Shown: piece by piece, positions 47,804 through 59,500 of the stretch
Layout: every line of letters starts with the position of its first letter
Position numbering within the stretch: position 1 is the stretch's first letter
Assembly: GCF_003286085.1 (NCBI RefSeq)
Contig: NW_020825317.1
Coordinates: forward strand, 2,976,001-3,040,000
Length of the DNA: 64,000 nucleotides
Direction of reading: 5' to 3'
DNA from: Drosophila persimilis
Taxonomy: Eukaryota; Arthropoda; Insecta; Diptera; Drosophilidae
The notes under the pieces: model-generated
The model's input: only the letters and a program-made list of their open reading frames with translations
The model's database searches: none
What the model was told of the DNA's origin: nothing
Made by a program: the position numbers and the translations under genes

Positions 47804-47821
47804 TGGCGCCCAACGTGGGGC
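47804..47821 (+). other. tRNA-Lys primer binding site of an LTR retrotransposon
   Basis: TGGCGCCCAACGTGGGGC is the complement of the 3' end, with CCA, of tRNA-Lys(CUU), the primer used by gypsy and several other LTR elements. It marks the start of the internal region of the element whose gag begins at 49792. No 5' LTR is recognisable: the LINE tail ends about a dozen bases before it. Confidence 0.75.
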
Positions 47822-48642
47822 CACAACGTAGATGTACTAACGTACATTATACGAGTGTGGCTCACTTTTCATTACTGATGGCCAACTAATTTCCTTTCAT
47901 ATTTCACGATCAACCTTTCAGACCAAAGAAATCAGTGATGGTGCACTGCTTAGTGTCACCAAAGCAGAGTGGCTGAACTTATTCCTTAATTTCCTTCTTA
48001 TTTCATTCCCTAATCAAGCATTGGACTCTAGGGGAAGGCCTCTAAGTGACTTCTACCTGACCATGACGGATGTGGGTTTGAATGATCTAACTATTTTCAA
48101 TGAGTTTTGGCAGCTATGTGAAATGATACGGAAAACAGCGGAATTGGCTCTAAGGAGTTAACCGGTGGCCACATCTATCGTAGTTAAGCTCGAACTCATT
48201 CTTCTAACTGATTGTGTAGGATTCGCCCACGGAAGTCCGATATCAAACGCATAGGAAATGCAGGCTAGTCGATTAAATTTGGTACGCCTGACCACGGGTG
48301 ATGGACAAATGAGTGAGTCTTGTAAAAGCTAGTACTGATGTGCTTGGGAGGTCAAAATGAGGATGGCATGGATAACAGGAGGAGTGACTTTAGAAGTTGC
48401 CACTGTCCACTGTTCTTATGAGACAGAATGCCCAAGTATTTCAGTTTGTGTGTGTGTTTTTTCTCTTTGCTTGCAAGTGCATGAGAGTGACAGTATGGAT
48501 CAAAATTAGGCCGCCGCAGGGAGCTAAAATATCGGAAATCAGTAAATTTTATGAGCTATCTTATCGAAAAAAAATATATTTTTTATTATTAATTATCAAA
48601 TTTAAAACTATATCCTTACATCTTACATCTTTATTATAAAAC
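47822..48642 (+). other. Leader region of the RING-gag LTR element
   Basis: This is non-coding sequence between the tRNA-Lys primer site and the inserted DINE-like copy. Its position is that of the untranslated leader of the retroelement that continues at 49732. No gene was seen. Confidence 0.5.
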
Positions 48643-49731
48643 GAGGGGGAACGTTGTGAGTTGCTGCGGACACCGCAACTCTACGGTTATACCCGATACT
48701 AAGTCAGTATGGCTCTCCTCCGGCAGACGCCGCTAATATTTAACGACACGACAAAGAGTCCGTGCGAGAGAGACAGAAAATCAGTCTGAGCGTGACGTCG
48801 GGCGCTGCGTAGCCACTGCAAATTGATTTGTTCCTTTTGGCTATAAAAATGATCTGATCTGATCCAGATTCAGCAATCTAATAGATATGGTCATTATCTA
48901 TGATTCTGCGTTTTTAGTTTTCTCAAATCTGCAATATTGTGGATGCAACAGATTTTCGTCCTTTGTGGGGGCGGATGGGGGTGGGGCGAAATTCTGAGAT
49001 ATACGTTTTATAGTGACATCTTAAAGGAGTGTGTGCACCAAATTTGGTTACTCTAGACTTAATAGTCTCTGAGATTTGTGGTTGCCTCAGATTTTCGTCC
49101 TTTGCGGGGGCGGAAGGGGGTGTGGCGAAATTTGGACAGGAAACGGTCAAGGTCCGATATCACAGGAATGTGGATACCAAATTTGGTTGCTCTGGCTTTT
49201 ATAGGTTCTGAGATCCTTGAACTCATATTTTGCAATTGGCAAAACCGACCATGAAACCTGTGTGTTAGAGTGAGACAGAGCGAGAAAGAGTGAAATTGTT
49301 TTCGTGATTCTGGCTGTAATAATTATACGATCTGGTTCAGATTTTGCACTCTAGGAGATATAGTCATCTTCTACGATTCTGCGTTTTTAGTTTTCTCGTA
49401 TCGTCGAAATTGTGGATGCCACAGATTTTCGCCCTTTGTGGGGGCGGAAGTGGGCGGGGCAAAGTTTTGAAATATTTTTGGAGCAGTGACATATCACAGA
49501 AGTCTGGATCCAAAACATCGTTGCTCTAGCTCTTATAGTCTTTGAGCATTAGGCGCTGAAGGGGACGGACAGACGGACAGACAGACAGGGCTCAATCGAC
49601 TCGGCTATTGATGCTGATCAAGAATATATATACTTTATAGGGTCGGAAACGATTCCTTCTGGACGTTACACACATCCACTTTTACCACAAATCTAATATA
49701 CCCCAATACTCATTTTGAGTATCGGGTATAA
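48643..49731 (-). mobile_element. DINE-1/Helentron-like element, near full length, inserted in the retroelement leader
   Basis: In reverse orientation it has complete landmarks: GAGGGGGAACGTTGTGAG, the hairpin GAGTTGC/GCAACTC, TATACCCGATACTAAGTCAG, several TTTTCGTCC modules, the GGACAGACGGACAG core near 49563, and the terminus CATTTTGAGTATCGGGTATA. It separates the primer binding site from gag, so it inserted after the retroelement. Confidence 0.9.
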
Positions 49732-49791
49732 TTGCTACTATCTACTACATTAGCCCAACATTGAGAATCGCGACGTCGGTTGTTTATCAAC

Positions 49792-50610
49792 ATGGGGTTA
49801 GATAGATCAGACGATGAATCGGAGGCTGCGCCTCCAAAGTGCACTTTATGTTTGAAGGAACTAGCTGAAGCGGATAAATATGTGACAAAGTGCAACCATG
49901 AGTTTCACAAGTCCTGTATAAAGACCCATTTTATGGCAATAAACACTTGCCCAACTTGTCAAACTCAGTGCATCGCCACAAAGTCTTTTCAACCCGTTCA
50001 GTTACCTTCAAGAACGCGTTCGGGGCAGGGAACCTCAGAAGATGGGAATGCGAGGGCACAACTCAAAGATCAACCTTCAACAAGCTCGAGCAGCATGACC
50101 GCACAGATAAACGCAGCGGTTATGAAAATGCAAAACGAACTATTGTCACAGTTGACAGAGAAGATGGCAAACCTAATAACCACAAGCCTCGAATCTCACG
50201 TGGGTGCACCACAGCGACCACTGACCCCCCATCTGACTGACAACGCGTCTCTGGATCACCTCTTAGGGCTCTCCGGACCAAATGAGGATATGGGATCCCC
50301 GCAACCACGGCGATCAATAGCTAGGTCCATTAGCACAGACTTGGCTCAAAGGCCAGATAAAGTTGGTCACATTATGAATAATTGGAAACTTCGGTTCAAT
50401 GGAGCTTCTGATGGTCTAAATGTGGACAGCTTTATTTATCGAGTGGAGGCCCTGACCCATCAAACCCTTGACGGGAATTTCGCCCTGTTATGCGGAAACG
50501 CAAACACCTTGTTTGAAGGCAAAGCTTCCGACTTTTACTGGCGGTACCACAAGACCGTTGGTGTGGTGCGATGGAAGGACCTTTGCATGGCTATGATATT
50601 AGACAAATGA
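49792..50610 (+). pseudogene. LTR retroelement gag, first part, with N-terminal RING-H2 finger
   Basis: This is an open frame of 272 codons from an ATG shortly after the DINE insertion. Residues 17-56 form a textbook RING-H2 finger: C17, C20, C34, H36, H39, C42, C53, C56 with spacing C-x2-C-x13-C-x-H-x2-H-x2-C-x10-C-x2-C. A Ser/Thr-rich linker and a helical gag-like region follow. Reading stops after a frame change at about 50585-50600, beyond which gag continues in another frame, so the gene is broken. RING fingers usually act as E3 ubiquitin ligases; whether this one does is unknown. Host family: probably Ty3/gypsy, judged by the polymerase that follows. Confidence 0.65.
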
Positions 50611-51170
50611 TAAGAGACAGGAAACAAAAAGAAAAGGAGTCGTTTGAGGTATTTATTGAATCTATCCAGAAGCTGACTGACCGACTAGATCAGCCGTTAT
50701 CGGACAAGACCTTAATAGAAATTGTTAGACGAAATCTACGGCCGGAGATCCAGCACGAAATTTTGAATATTACGATAAATTCGATCGAAACCTTGAGGGA
50801 CATCTGCAGAAAAAGAGAATGTTTCTTGGAAGAGGTGCAACGTACGCACGGATATCAAAAGCTAGGACCTTTCAAAAAGCAAGTTGCGGAGCTCGTAGAG
50901 GAAGCGATCAGTGACGAGGCAACTGAATTTTCAGAGGGGGAAGCTAATGAGGAAATAGGGGCAATGGCGTTAGTATGCTGGAACTGTAGGAAAGAGGGAC
51001 ATAGATACCAGGACTGTGCAGCGAAGCGGAAGATATTTTGCTACGGTTGTGGTATCCCAAATACTTATAAACCGTCCTGCCAAAGGTGTCAAAAAAACGG
51101 GAAGGGGAACCCATCAGACACTCGTCAGCTGACAGGTGTTCCACACCGAAAACCGACGAAGCAGGATTAG
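50600..51170 (+). pseudogene. LTR retroelement gag, second part, with zinc knuckle
   Basis: This is the continuation of gag after the frame break. Near its end it carries CWNCRKEGHRYQDC, a C-x2-C-x4-H-x4-C nucleocapsid knuckle, followed by a second Cys-rich segment CYGCG...CQRC. The frame ends at 51170 and overlaps the next frame by about 80 bases. A slippery heptamer A AAA AAC lies at 51092-51098 in the correct phase. Confidence 0.65.
51092..51098 (+). promoter_or_regulatory. Candidate -1 ribosomal frameshift site between gag and pol
   Basis: The heptamer A AAA AAC is set in the gag phase as X XXY YYZ, and the downstream pol frame is exactly -1 relative to gag. This fits the usual way of making Gag-Pol in retroelements. 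A downstream pseudoknot was not checked. Confidence 0.55.
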
Positions 51171-52450
51171 AAGCAGAGAATCGTACTGATGGACAGGGAA
51201 AGATGCCCGAGTTGGCTCAAGTAGCGGAACCTTTGTACTGGCATAGAAGAATAGATAGTTTTAGAAACTTAGTTTTACCTATTAGGTCGCAGAAAATAAG
51301 AAGTGTCTCGAGAAGCACGAAGCGTCTTAAGGCATTTTGGGAAGCTTCAAAAGTCATAAACTCCATTAGGAAGAAAAATGGGGACCAACGTCCGTACGCA
51401 AAGGTTAGAGTGTTTGAGGAATCTAGAGTGGGTTTGTTAGACACGGGTGCGGGGATGAGTTGTGTGGGAGGGCAACTAGCCAAGGATTTGATATGTAGCG
51501 GAAGACCTTTCAAGAAGATAATGTCAAGCGCAAGTACAACAGATGGAAAAAGGCAACAGATAGTAGGCAAATTAAGGACTAACATGGAATTTAAGGGAGA
51601 ATCCAAGGAGATAGAACTATTTATCATTCCCTCTCTAAGTCAAGACTTATACTTGGGGATAGATTTTTGGAAAATCTTCAACCTATTACCATTGCCGTTA
51701 CAGATAGCAGGAATAAAGGCATCTCAGAATAAACACATCTTGTCACCTGCCCAAGAATTCGCTTTAAAAACAATAGTGGATCAGTTTCCTTCCTTTGCTG
51801 TTTCTGGTCTCGGTAAGACATCAATTCTGAGCCACGTGATAGATACGGGAAACGCTAAGCCCATCAAACAACGGCATTTTTCAGTTTCACCTGCCATAGA
51901 GAAGCTGATCTACGCGGAAGTAGACAGGATGATCAAGCTTGGGGTAATTGAGGAGTCGGAAAGCGCATGGGCCTCGCCTGTTGTCTTAGTCCAAAAACCA
52001 GGGAAAGTGAGACTTTGCTTGGACAGTAGAAAGGTGAATGCAGTAACTGAGAAAGATGCCTATCCGCTTCCCCACATTGATGGCATTCTAAGCAGACTGC
52101 CAAGAGCAAATTTTATATCAAGCCTGGACTTAAAAGTCTGGCAAATTCCGCTAGATGTAGGCTCAAGACCCAAGACGGCGTTCACTATACCAGGTAGACC
52201 CTTGTATCAATATAAGGTTATGCCATTCGGGCTGTGTAATGCGTCTCAAACGATGTCCAGACTGATGGATAAAGTCATCCCGTTTGCACTTCGCAACGAA
52301 GTATTCGTGTACTTGGATGATTTTCTCATAATCTCTGATAGCTTTGCCTCACACATGAAAGTGCTGGAGACGGTTTCTCCGAAAATTCGAAAGGCTGGAC
52401 TGACAATAAACATCGAAAAAAGTCATTTTTGCATGCAATCGGTCAAGTAT
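51093..52450 (+). pseudogene. LTR retroelement pol, protease and reverse transcriptase, 3'-truncated
   Basis: The frame holds a retropepsin-type protease (LLDTGAGMSCVGG near 51440). A Ty3/gypsy-type reverse transcriptase follows: WASPVVLVQKPGKVRLCLDS, LDL near 52125, MPFGLCNASQ near 52225, and the catalytic FVYLDD near 52310. After KYLGV the protein leaves the family sequence at about 52450, then a DINE-like copy starts at 52533. RNase H, integrase and the 3' LTR are missing, so the element is dead. Confidence 0.75.
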
Positions 52451-52532
52451 CTTGGGGTTTGTATCTCTATTGCTATTTCCATTTTTCGCTTCCCCAGCCT
52501 ACCGCCTTAACCTAACCAAGCCTTATTATTAT

Positions 52533-53634
52533 TATACCCGATACTCAAAATAAGTATTGGGGTATATTAGATTTGTGGTAAAAGTGGATGTGTGTAACGT
52601 CCAGAAGGAAACGTTTCCGACCCCATAAAGTATATATATTCTTGATAAGCATCAATAGCCGAGTCGATTGAGCCCTGTCTGTCTGTCCGTCCGTCCGTCT
52701 GTCCGTCCCCTTCAGCGCCTAGTGCTCAAAGACTATAAGAGCTAGAGCAACGATGTTTTGGATCCAGACTTCTGAGATATGTCACTGCTACAAAAATATT
52801 TCAAAACTTCGCCACGCCCACTTCGCCACCACAAAGGACGAAAATTTGTGGCATCCACATTTTTAAAGATACGATAAAACCAAAAACACAGAATCGTAGA
52901 GGATGACTATATGTTCTAGAGTGTAAAATCTCAACCAGATCGTATAATTATTATAGCCAGAATCAAGAAAACAATTTCATTCTTTCTCGCCCTGTCTCTC
53001 TCTAACACACAGGTTTCATGGTCGGTTTTGCCAATTGCAAAATATGAGTTCAAGGATCTCAGAACCTATAAGAGCCAGAGCAACCAAATTTGGTATCCAC
53101 ACTCCTGTGATATCGGACCTTGACCATTTCGTGTCAAAATTTCGCCACACCCCCTTTCGCCCCCGCAAAGGACGAAAATCTGGGGTATCCACAAATCTCA
53201 GAGACTATTAAGGCTAGAGTAACCAAATTTGGTATCCGCACTTTTGTTAGATCTCACTATAAAACGTATATCTCAGAATTTCGCCCCACCCCCTTCCGCC
53301 CCCAGAAAGGACGAAAATCTGTTGCATCCACAATATTGCACATTCGAGAAAACTAAAAACTCAGAATCATAGATAATGACCATATCTATCAGATTGCTGA
53401 ATCTGGATCAGTTCGGATCATTTTTGTAGCCAAAAGGATCAAATCAATTTGCAGTGGCTACGCAGCGCCCGACGTCACGCTCAGACTGATTTTCTGTCTC
53501 TCTCGCACGCACTCTTTGTCGTGTCGTTTAATATTAGCGGCGTCTGACGGAGGAGAGCCATACTGACTACATACGTATCGAATATAAATGTAGAGTTGCG
53601 GTCTCCGCAGCAACTCACAACGTTCCCCCTCGTT
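52533..53634 (+). mobile_element. DINE-1/Helentron-like element, near full length
   Basis: It runs from ATTATACCCGATACTCAAAA to CAACTCACAACGTTCCCCCT. The GTCTGTCCGTCCGTCCGTC core lies at about 52677-52706, and the 3' hairpin GAGTTGCGG...GCAACTC near 53590. It abuts the broken end of the retroelement pol. Confidence 0.92.
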
Positions 53635-54440
53635 TTTTTTTATTTTTCCACTAAAATCCTCGCTTATAAAAAGCACACACTGCTTGATGACAATGTCATC
53701 AATTACACGCTAGGATCTCTCCATGTCAATGTCAACAGTTTAGCGTTCATAGCGAGCTTTTAAAAGTCTGTGGTTTCATAGTAGCCAGCTTTAATTATTT
53801 TTTCATAGCCACCTTTATTAAATTCTACTATTTTTTTTTTTTTTCTATATATCTTGGAAGTTGACATGCAATGACTGCATCTTTCAAGAGGCGATGCAGT
53901 TACTGCACCGTCAAGTGGCCCGTGTAAAACCAGCAGATGGCTGTTACGCGCGGATCCCAGGCAAAACGCAGCCCTCCTCCCGCTCAACCGACCGAGGGGC
54001 GCTGCCACATGACGCACGGTGCGTAGCCGAACCGAACGCGAACATGCAAGAAAGATAGCTATTAGACTAACATTCGAGGAAAATTAGCACTAAACTTACT
54101 AAGAAACTAAGCATGCAATCAAAATACAAATACCACTACAATTCCTGATTAATAGGAAGGTGTGTAAGTATTAGTAATTTAATAAGAGAGGGAATTATAA
54201 TCCGAGCATAAGACCCTAAACGGTTCATGCAAGGAATAATTCGATCTACAAAGTGGAAGGAACAACGGTATAAAATTTCTAGTCAGTCTAATAGGAATCG
54301 TGAAGTTTATGCGGCTCAACAGATCAGGGCTGTCTATGTCACCCCTGATCAAGTTGTGCATAAATATCACACCAAGCATTTTCTACGGTTAACTAAGGAT
54401 GGGAGGTTTACTAATAGTAGTCTACTAGAGTAAGATGGGA
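53635..54440. other. Unassigned stretch between repeats
   Basis: No gene was recognised. A plus frame at 54227-54433 (68 codons, RNREVYAAQQIRAVYVTPDQ) is not low-complexity but matches nothing I know. It may be part of an unidentified transposon. Confidence 0.4.
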
Positions 54441-54441
54441 G

Positions 54442-55381
54442 TCATACACCCGCATCCCAGTTAAGGCCCCGCAGAGCAAAGAGTAAAAAGTTTTTCTGTA
54501 CTGATTTTATACGGTCCTGGTGTACTTTGTACTGAGGGCACCATACACAGAAGCCGTATTCTAAGATCGGACGAACAAGCGAGGTATAGAGAGTCTTTGT
54601 TATATAGGGGTCGTCAAATTCCTTTGACCACCTCTTTATAAACCCAAGCACGCCCATGGCCTTATTTACCATGGTAGAAATGTGTTTGGAAAACTTTATC
54701 TTGGGGTCTAACATAACACCCAGTTCATCCACCAATGTAATTCTCTCAAGAGATCCACCAAATAGGGTATAGGGAGCCAACAAAGGGCTAGAACGATGAA
54801 ATGTCATAACTTTGCATTTCGAGGCATTAAGGTGTAACAAGTTTGCACAACACCATGACTGAAAGCTATTGAGATCGGATTGCAAGCGAGAATGAAATGA
54901 AATGTCCTTGTACTAGACACAGAGTTTAATATCATCCGCATACATAAGTACTCGAGAGTATGTTAATACTGAAGGCAAGTCATTAATAAAGAGTGTGAAG
55001 AGTAAGGGGCCTAGATGGCTGCCCTGTGGTACTCCCGAAGAAACCTTTACTGGAGTTTTTGAAGAGGACTCTTTGAGACCTGGAACAAAGATAGCTAGAA
55101 ATCCATCTCAGGCGGTTGGGCGGAAACCCTAAAAGGTCAAGTTTATGCGCTAAAAGGGAATGGTTTACAGAGTCGAATGCTTTACTAAAGTCGGTGTAAA
55201 TAACATCCGTCTGTAAGTTACCTTCAAAGCCTTTAATAATGAAAGAGGTAAACTCTAACAAGTTCGTGGTGGTTGATCGCCGCCTTATAAATCCATGCTG
55301 AGTTGGAGATATAAGTGACTTGCAGAGATGTTGCAAGTGCGGAGTTAAAACATTCTCAAACATTTTAGGAATAGCCGACAA
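54442..55381 (-). mobile_element. CR1/jockey-like LINE fragment (reverse transcriptase)
   Basis: The minus strand carries reverse transcriptase motifs: TQHGFIRRRSTTTNLLEF, DFSKAFDSVNHSLLAHKLDL, then VLMYADDIKLCV at about 54960-54925. The thumb follows, LNASKCKVMTFHR to LYTSLVRPILEYGFCVWCP, with the C-terminal end near 54442. Two long open pieces are separated by a break around 54985-54885. The copy is 5'-truncated at about 55381. FSKAFDSVNHSLL is the CR1/jockey-type variant of the motif. Confidence 0.75.
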
Positions 55382-56035
55382 CTTTGCTTACTATAAAGCA
55401 GGAAGCATTCAATTTTTCATAACAGCCAGCTTCTATAGTCGTATCGCAGTCAGCTTAAATAGTTTCATGGCGGGTGCACACTAATTTTTGTGTCATTTTG
55501 CATTTTGGACTGTTTTGTGTTCAGGGAAGTCACTTTTTGACTTCTTTTTTTCGGATAAGCAACTGAATATGCAGTTTCGTTTCTGCTTTTCTTTTTAAGT
55601 TTTTTTTTCATACTGGACATTTACATTATTATTTAATTCTAGCTTTTTTATTAATTCTTGGGGAAAAGCATTGTTGTGGTTGCACTCGTGACTCATTTGA
55701 GTGCTCACGCCAGTATTGGACAAGGATACACTAGTCTCTTCAGAGAATATTGCGTCCCATGGGCTTCGGGTCTGACCCGGGTATTCTGTGTTCGATATGC
55801 GACATGTTCGTTGTATGAACGGGCACATCTACATATTTACTGTATGGTAAGTGCTTTTATGTAACAAATATAACGCAAACTATTGGTAAGAACTTGTTAG
55901 AAGACACCACTTTGAATTTCTTTCGAAATCCCGCAACAATTCTATATTCAGAGCAAGCTTCCATTTTGAGTGCGCCTTGTTTGAAAATCAATGAAAAACT
56001 TATTAGAAGATCATTGTGCATAAAACATGTAAAAT
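55382..56035. other. Spacer left of the BEL/Pao element, nothing recognised
   Basis: No coding region or known repeat was supported. It is the left half of the pre-insertion site of the BEL/Pao element. Confidence 0.5.
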
Positions 56036-56040
56036 GCAAT

Positions 56041-56515
56041 TGTTGAGACAACGAGCTTTTTCGCTGACTATGATTGTTCAATAATTTCACAAATTATTAA
56101 TTTCCGAAAACGTTATAAATTTTATTATAGGTATTTGTGTGTTGAGGGTGGCCAAAGATGCCAGAGCCTTTTACAATAGTATTAGAGTGAAACACTTGGA
56201 TGAGGCAAGCGAGCCGATCTCGAGCCAAAGTAATAGATTGGGGACAAAAGGGGTCTGTTCTCCAACTATATCAAGCGGTAACTGCTAGAGCAGGCGCAGC
56301 TGCTGACGGCTTAGCGACGGCATAGGAAAGAAAAGATAACAAGAGCGAGCATAGATAAGAATAGATGATTAAATGAGAGCATGTTGCTGAGCGAGCATAG
56401 ATAAAGCTACGCTTACGTTACGTTAGTTTAGTATAATGACCAAAATAGAAAAGAAAGTGAATTGATAGGCAATAAAACAATGGTATAAAATTTACACTCG
56501 GGCTTCGCCCGAACA
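56041..56515 (-). repeat. BEL/Pao 3' LTR (475 bp)
   Basis: On the minus strand it starts TGTTCGGGCGAAGCCCGAGT and ends GTTGTCTCAACA. The first bases form a perfect hairpin TCGGGC-GAA-GCCCGA. AATAAA on the minus strand near 56119 is a candidate polyadenylation signal. The pol stop codon lies 24 bases inside this LTR. Confidence 0.95.
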
Positions 56516-59500
56516 TACTCCCCCCGTGGAAGGATCCATGCCTTTCACCTCATCTCGTAGAGGCAATAGACATAGTTTTGCAAGTGCTCTTCGGCTAACA
56601 CCTGTAGCCATCCTGATCAAGGCGACTCGAGATACGCCATCAGCTCCTGGGATGAGCTCGAGGATTCTCGCTAGAGGCCACTTCAGAGGAGGGAAGTTCT
56701 CGTCCTTAACAAGAACGACATCATTGACGTGAAGCTCAGGATTCCGGGTGCGCCACTTCGTTCTTTCTTGAAGACTGGTTAAATACGATTGGCGCCAGCG
56801 AGACCAAAAGATTTGCTGAAGCTGTGTGACCTTCTGCCAACGGTCCAAGCGATCGACGTTTAAATGAACCAAGTCAGGCTCCAAGAAGGTTGTGATAGGG
56901 GCGCCAACTAGAAAATGGCTGGGCGTGAGTACATCGAGATCTGCAGGGTTCTCTGAAAGAGGAAACAATGGCCTTGAATTAATGATTGCACAGATATTGC
57001 ACGCGAGAGTGCGCAGCTCATCAAATCCAAGAAGCGAGGATCCGAGGGCACGTCGAAGATGATGCTTAGCAAGCTTGACTGACGCCTCCCACAATCCTCC
57101 AAAATGTGGCGATCTAGGAGGAATGAAACGCCAATCGATGCAATCGTTGAGAAAAGCTTGATGCACGGCTTCTTGATGACTGTCGCTTAGGAATAGCGAC
57201 TTAAGTTCCGCCAGTTCGTTCCGCGCTCCAACAAAATTTGTGGCATTATCTGACCAAATACGAATCGGTCTTCCACGGGTGCAAATGAAACGGCGAAGAG
57301 CAGAGAGGAACGCAGATGTTGTAAGATCCTTCACAAGCTCGATGTGAACCGCCTTGGTGGAGAAGCATATAAAAATGCTCATGTAGCACTTTAGTGGGGG
57401 CCGGTTTCGAACTTCTGATTTATACAGGAACGGACCGCAATAGTCCACGCCGGTAACTAAAAATGCACGAGATTCGCTGACTCTGTCCACCGGAAGATCT
57501 GCCATTATTTGCTCGAGAGTTCGAGGCTTCACTCTAAAGCATCTGACACACTTTTGGATTACGTGTGCTACGGTCTTTCGGCCACCGATTGGCCAGTACG
57601 TTTGACGAATGATGGCTAATAGCGACTGGGGTCCAGCGTGAAGGTGCTTTTCGTGTAAGTGCCGTATCAGAGCAGAAGTGATGGAATGATTCTTGGGCAA
57701 TATTATGGGATGCCGTGCTTCAAAGTCCAAGGTAGAGTTTTTAAGACGCCCTCCAACTCGAAGCAAACCGCAATCATCTAAAAATGGCGAAAGAGAGGCG
57801 ATCGAGCTTGAAGCCTTGATGTCCTTTCGCGTTTCCAGGGCTCTTATTTCAGTGGATAGACGAGATTGTTGAGTAAGACGAATAAGCAGTTCGGTTCCCA
57901 AACGCAAGTCCTCCACAGTTATTCCAGACTTTCGTCGATGAATGAATTTGCATACATACGCAAAAATTCGTTGCATTTTGGGGAAGGAATTTACAAACTT
58001 TGATTCTTCCACCAAATATCTTGACGCGCAGTTTGTAATTAGTATGGTTTTTCGTGCCTCCAAAACCGGCTCTGGAAGAGCAGGTGTACTTGGCCATTGA
58101 TCCTTACTGGCTGTCAAGTATGTAGGTCCATACTTCCAAAGATGAGAATTGATGAGCTCAGCTGGTAATGATCCTCGAGAAAGCATATCGGCAGGGTTTA
58201 GATCAGTTGGCACGTGCAGCCAAGACATTCCAGATGTGAGTTCCTGAATAACAGAAAGTCTATTAGCGACAAATACATTGAAGTTGGATGGTTGATTCTT
58301 GATCCAAGCCAAAACGACTGTGGAGTCACACCAGCAATAATAAGAGCACTTGAAGTTCATCAAAGACACTTCATGCATAAGCTGAGCGAGTAGCGCTGCA
58401 CCACATAATTCCAACTTGGGTATTGTGATAGTCTTCAGTGGCGCTACACGAGATCTGGAAGATAGAAGATTTGCCTTGACTCCATTGTCGCCTTGCGAAA
58501 CAGCGTAGATGCAAGCTCCATAAGCACTCATGCTGGCATCACAAAATCCATGCATTTCAAGGTTGCTGCTTCGAAGGAAAGATAGGCGCGGGAAAGAAAT
58601 TTGTTGCATAGAGTCAAACTGCTGAATAAAGTTGATCCAAGTTGTGCGTAAGGAGACTGGCAGACTTTCATCCCAATGAAGCTTTTCTTTCCACAGCTGC
58701 TGTAGAAATATTTTTGCTTTAGTAATAACTGGCCCTATAAGTCCGAGTGGATCATAAAATCGTGCAATAGTTGACAATACAACTCGCTTAGTTGGTTTCG
58801 AAGGGACTTGATTGGGACAGAATGAAAATAATAGCTCATCCGAAGTGGGATTCCATGCTAAACCTAGCGTCTTGGTTACATCGCTGCCATCAGTAAATTT
58901 AACAAATGTTTCCCTATCTTCATGGGGTGTTTGATCGAGTACATATGTATCGTTGGAACACCATTTTCTGATCTTGAAATTTCCTTTGGCTAATAGTCCT
59001 GACACCTGGCGAATTATTTCCAGCACCTCATTTGTAGTATCTCCCCCCGTTAGCAAATCATCCACGTAAAAGTCCCGCAGCACAACTTCAGAGCCAATTG
59101 GATATGACGAACTCTCGTCTGCCGCTAGTTGGTGCATAGAACGGACGGCCAGAAATGCTGCTGGTTTCGTTCCATAGGTCACGGTATCCAGCTTGAATGT
59201 CCTTAGCTCCTCGAGGGGTGAGTCACGCCACAGTATGCACTGCAGAAAACTATCTTGGGGCGAGACACGGACGCATCTATACATTTTACAAATGTCACCA
59301 GTCAATGCTATACGAAAGGTACGAAATCGAAGAAGAGTCGTAACTAACTTTGGCTGAATTGTTGGGCCTGACATCAATATATCGTTGAGGGAATATCCTG
59401 TAGATGTACAAGCGGATCCGTCGAAAACTACTCGGAGTTTTGTGGTGGTTTTGTCTTCTCTTAAGACGCAGTGATGAGGAAGAAAAAATTTGCATTGTTT

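Noticed and set aside
55735..55810. Possible tRNA-like fold
   Set aside because: A GGGTCTGACCC stem is present but no cloverleaf or T-arm could be traced.
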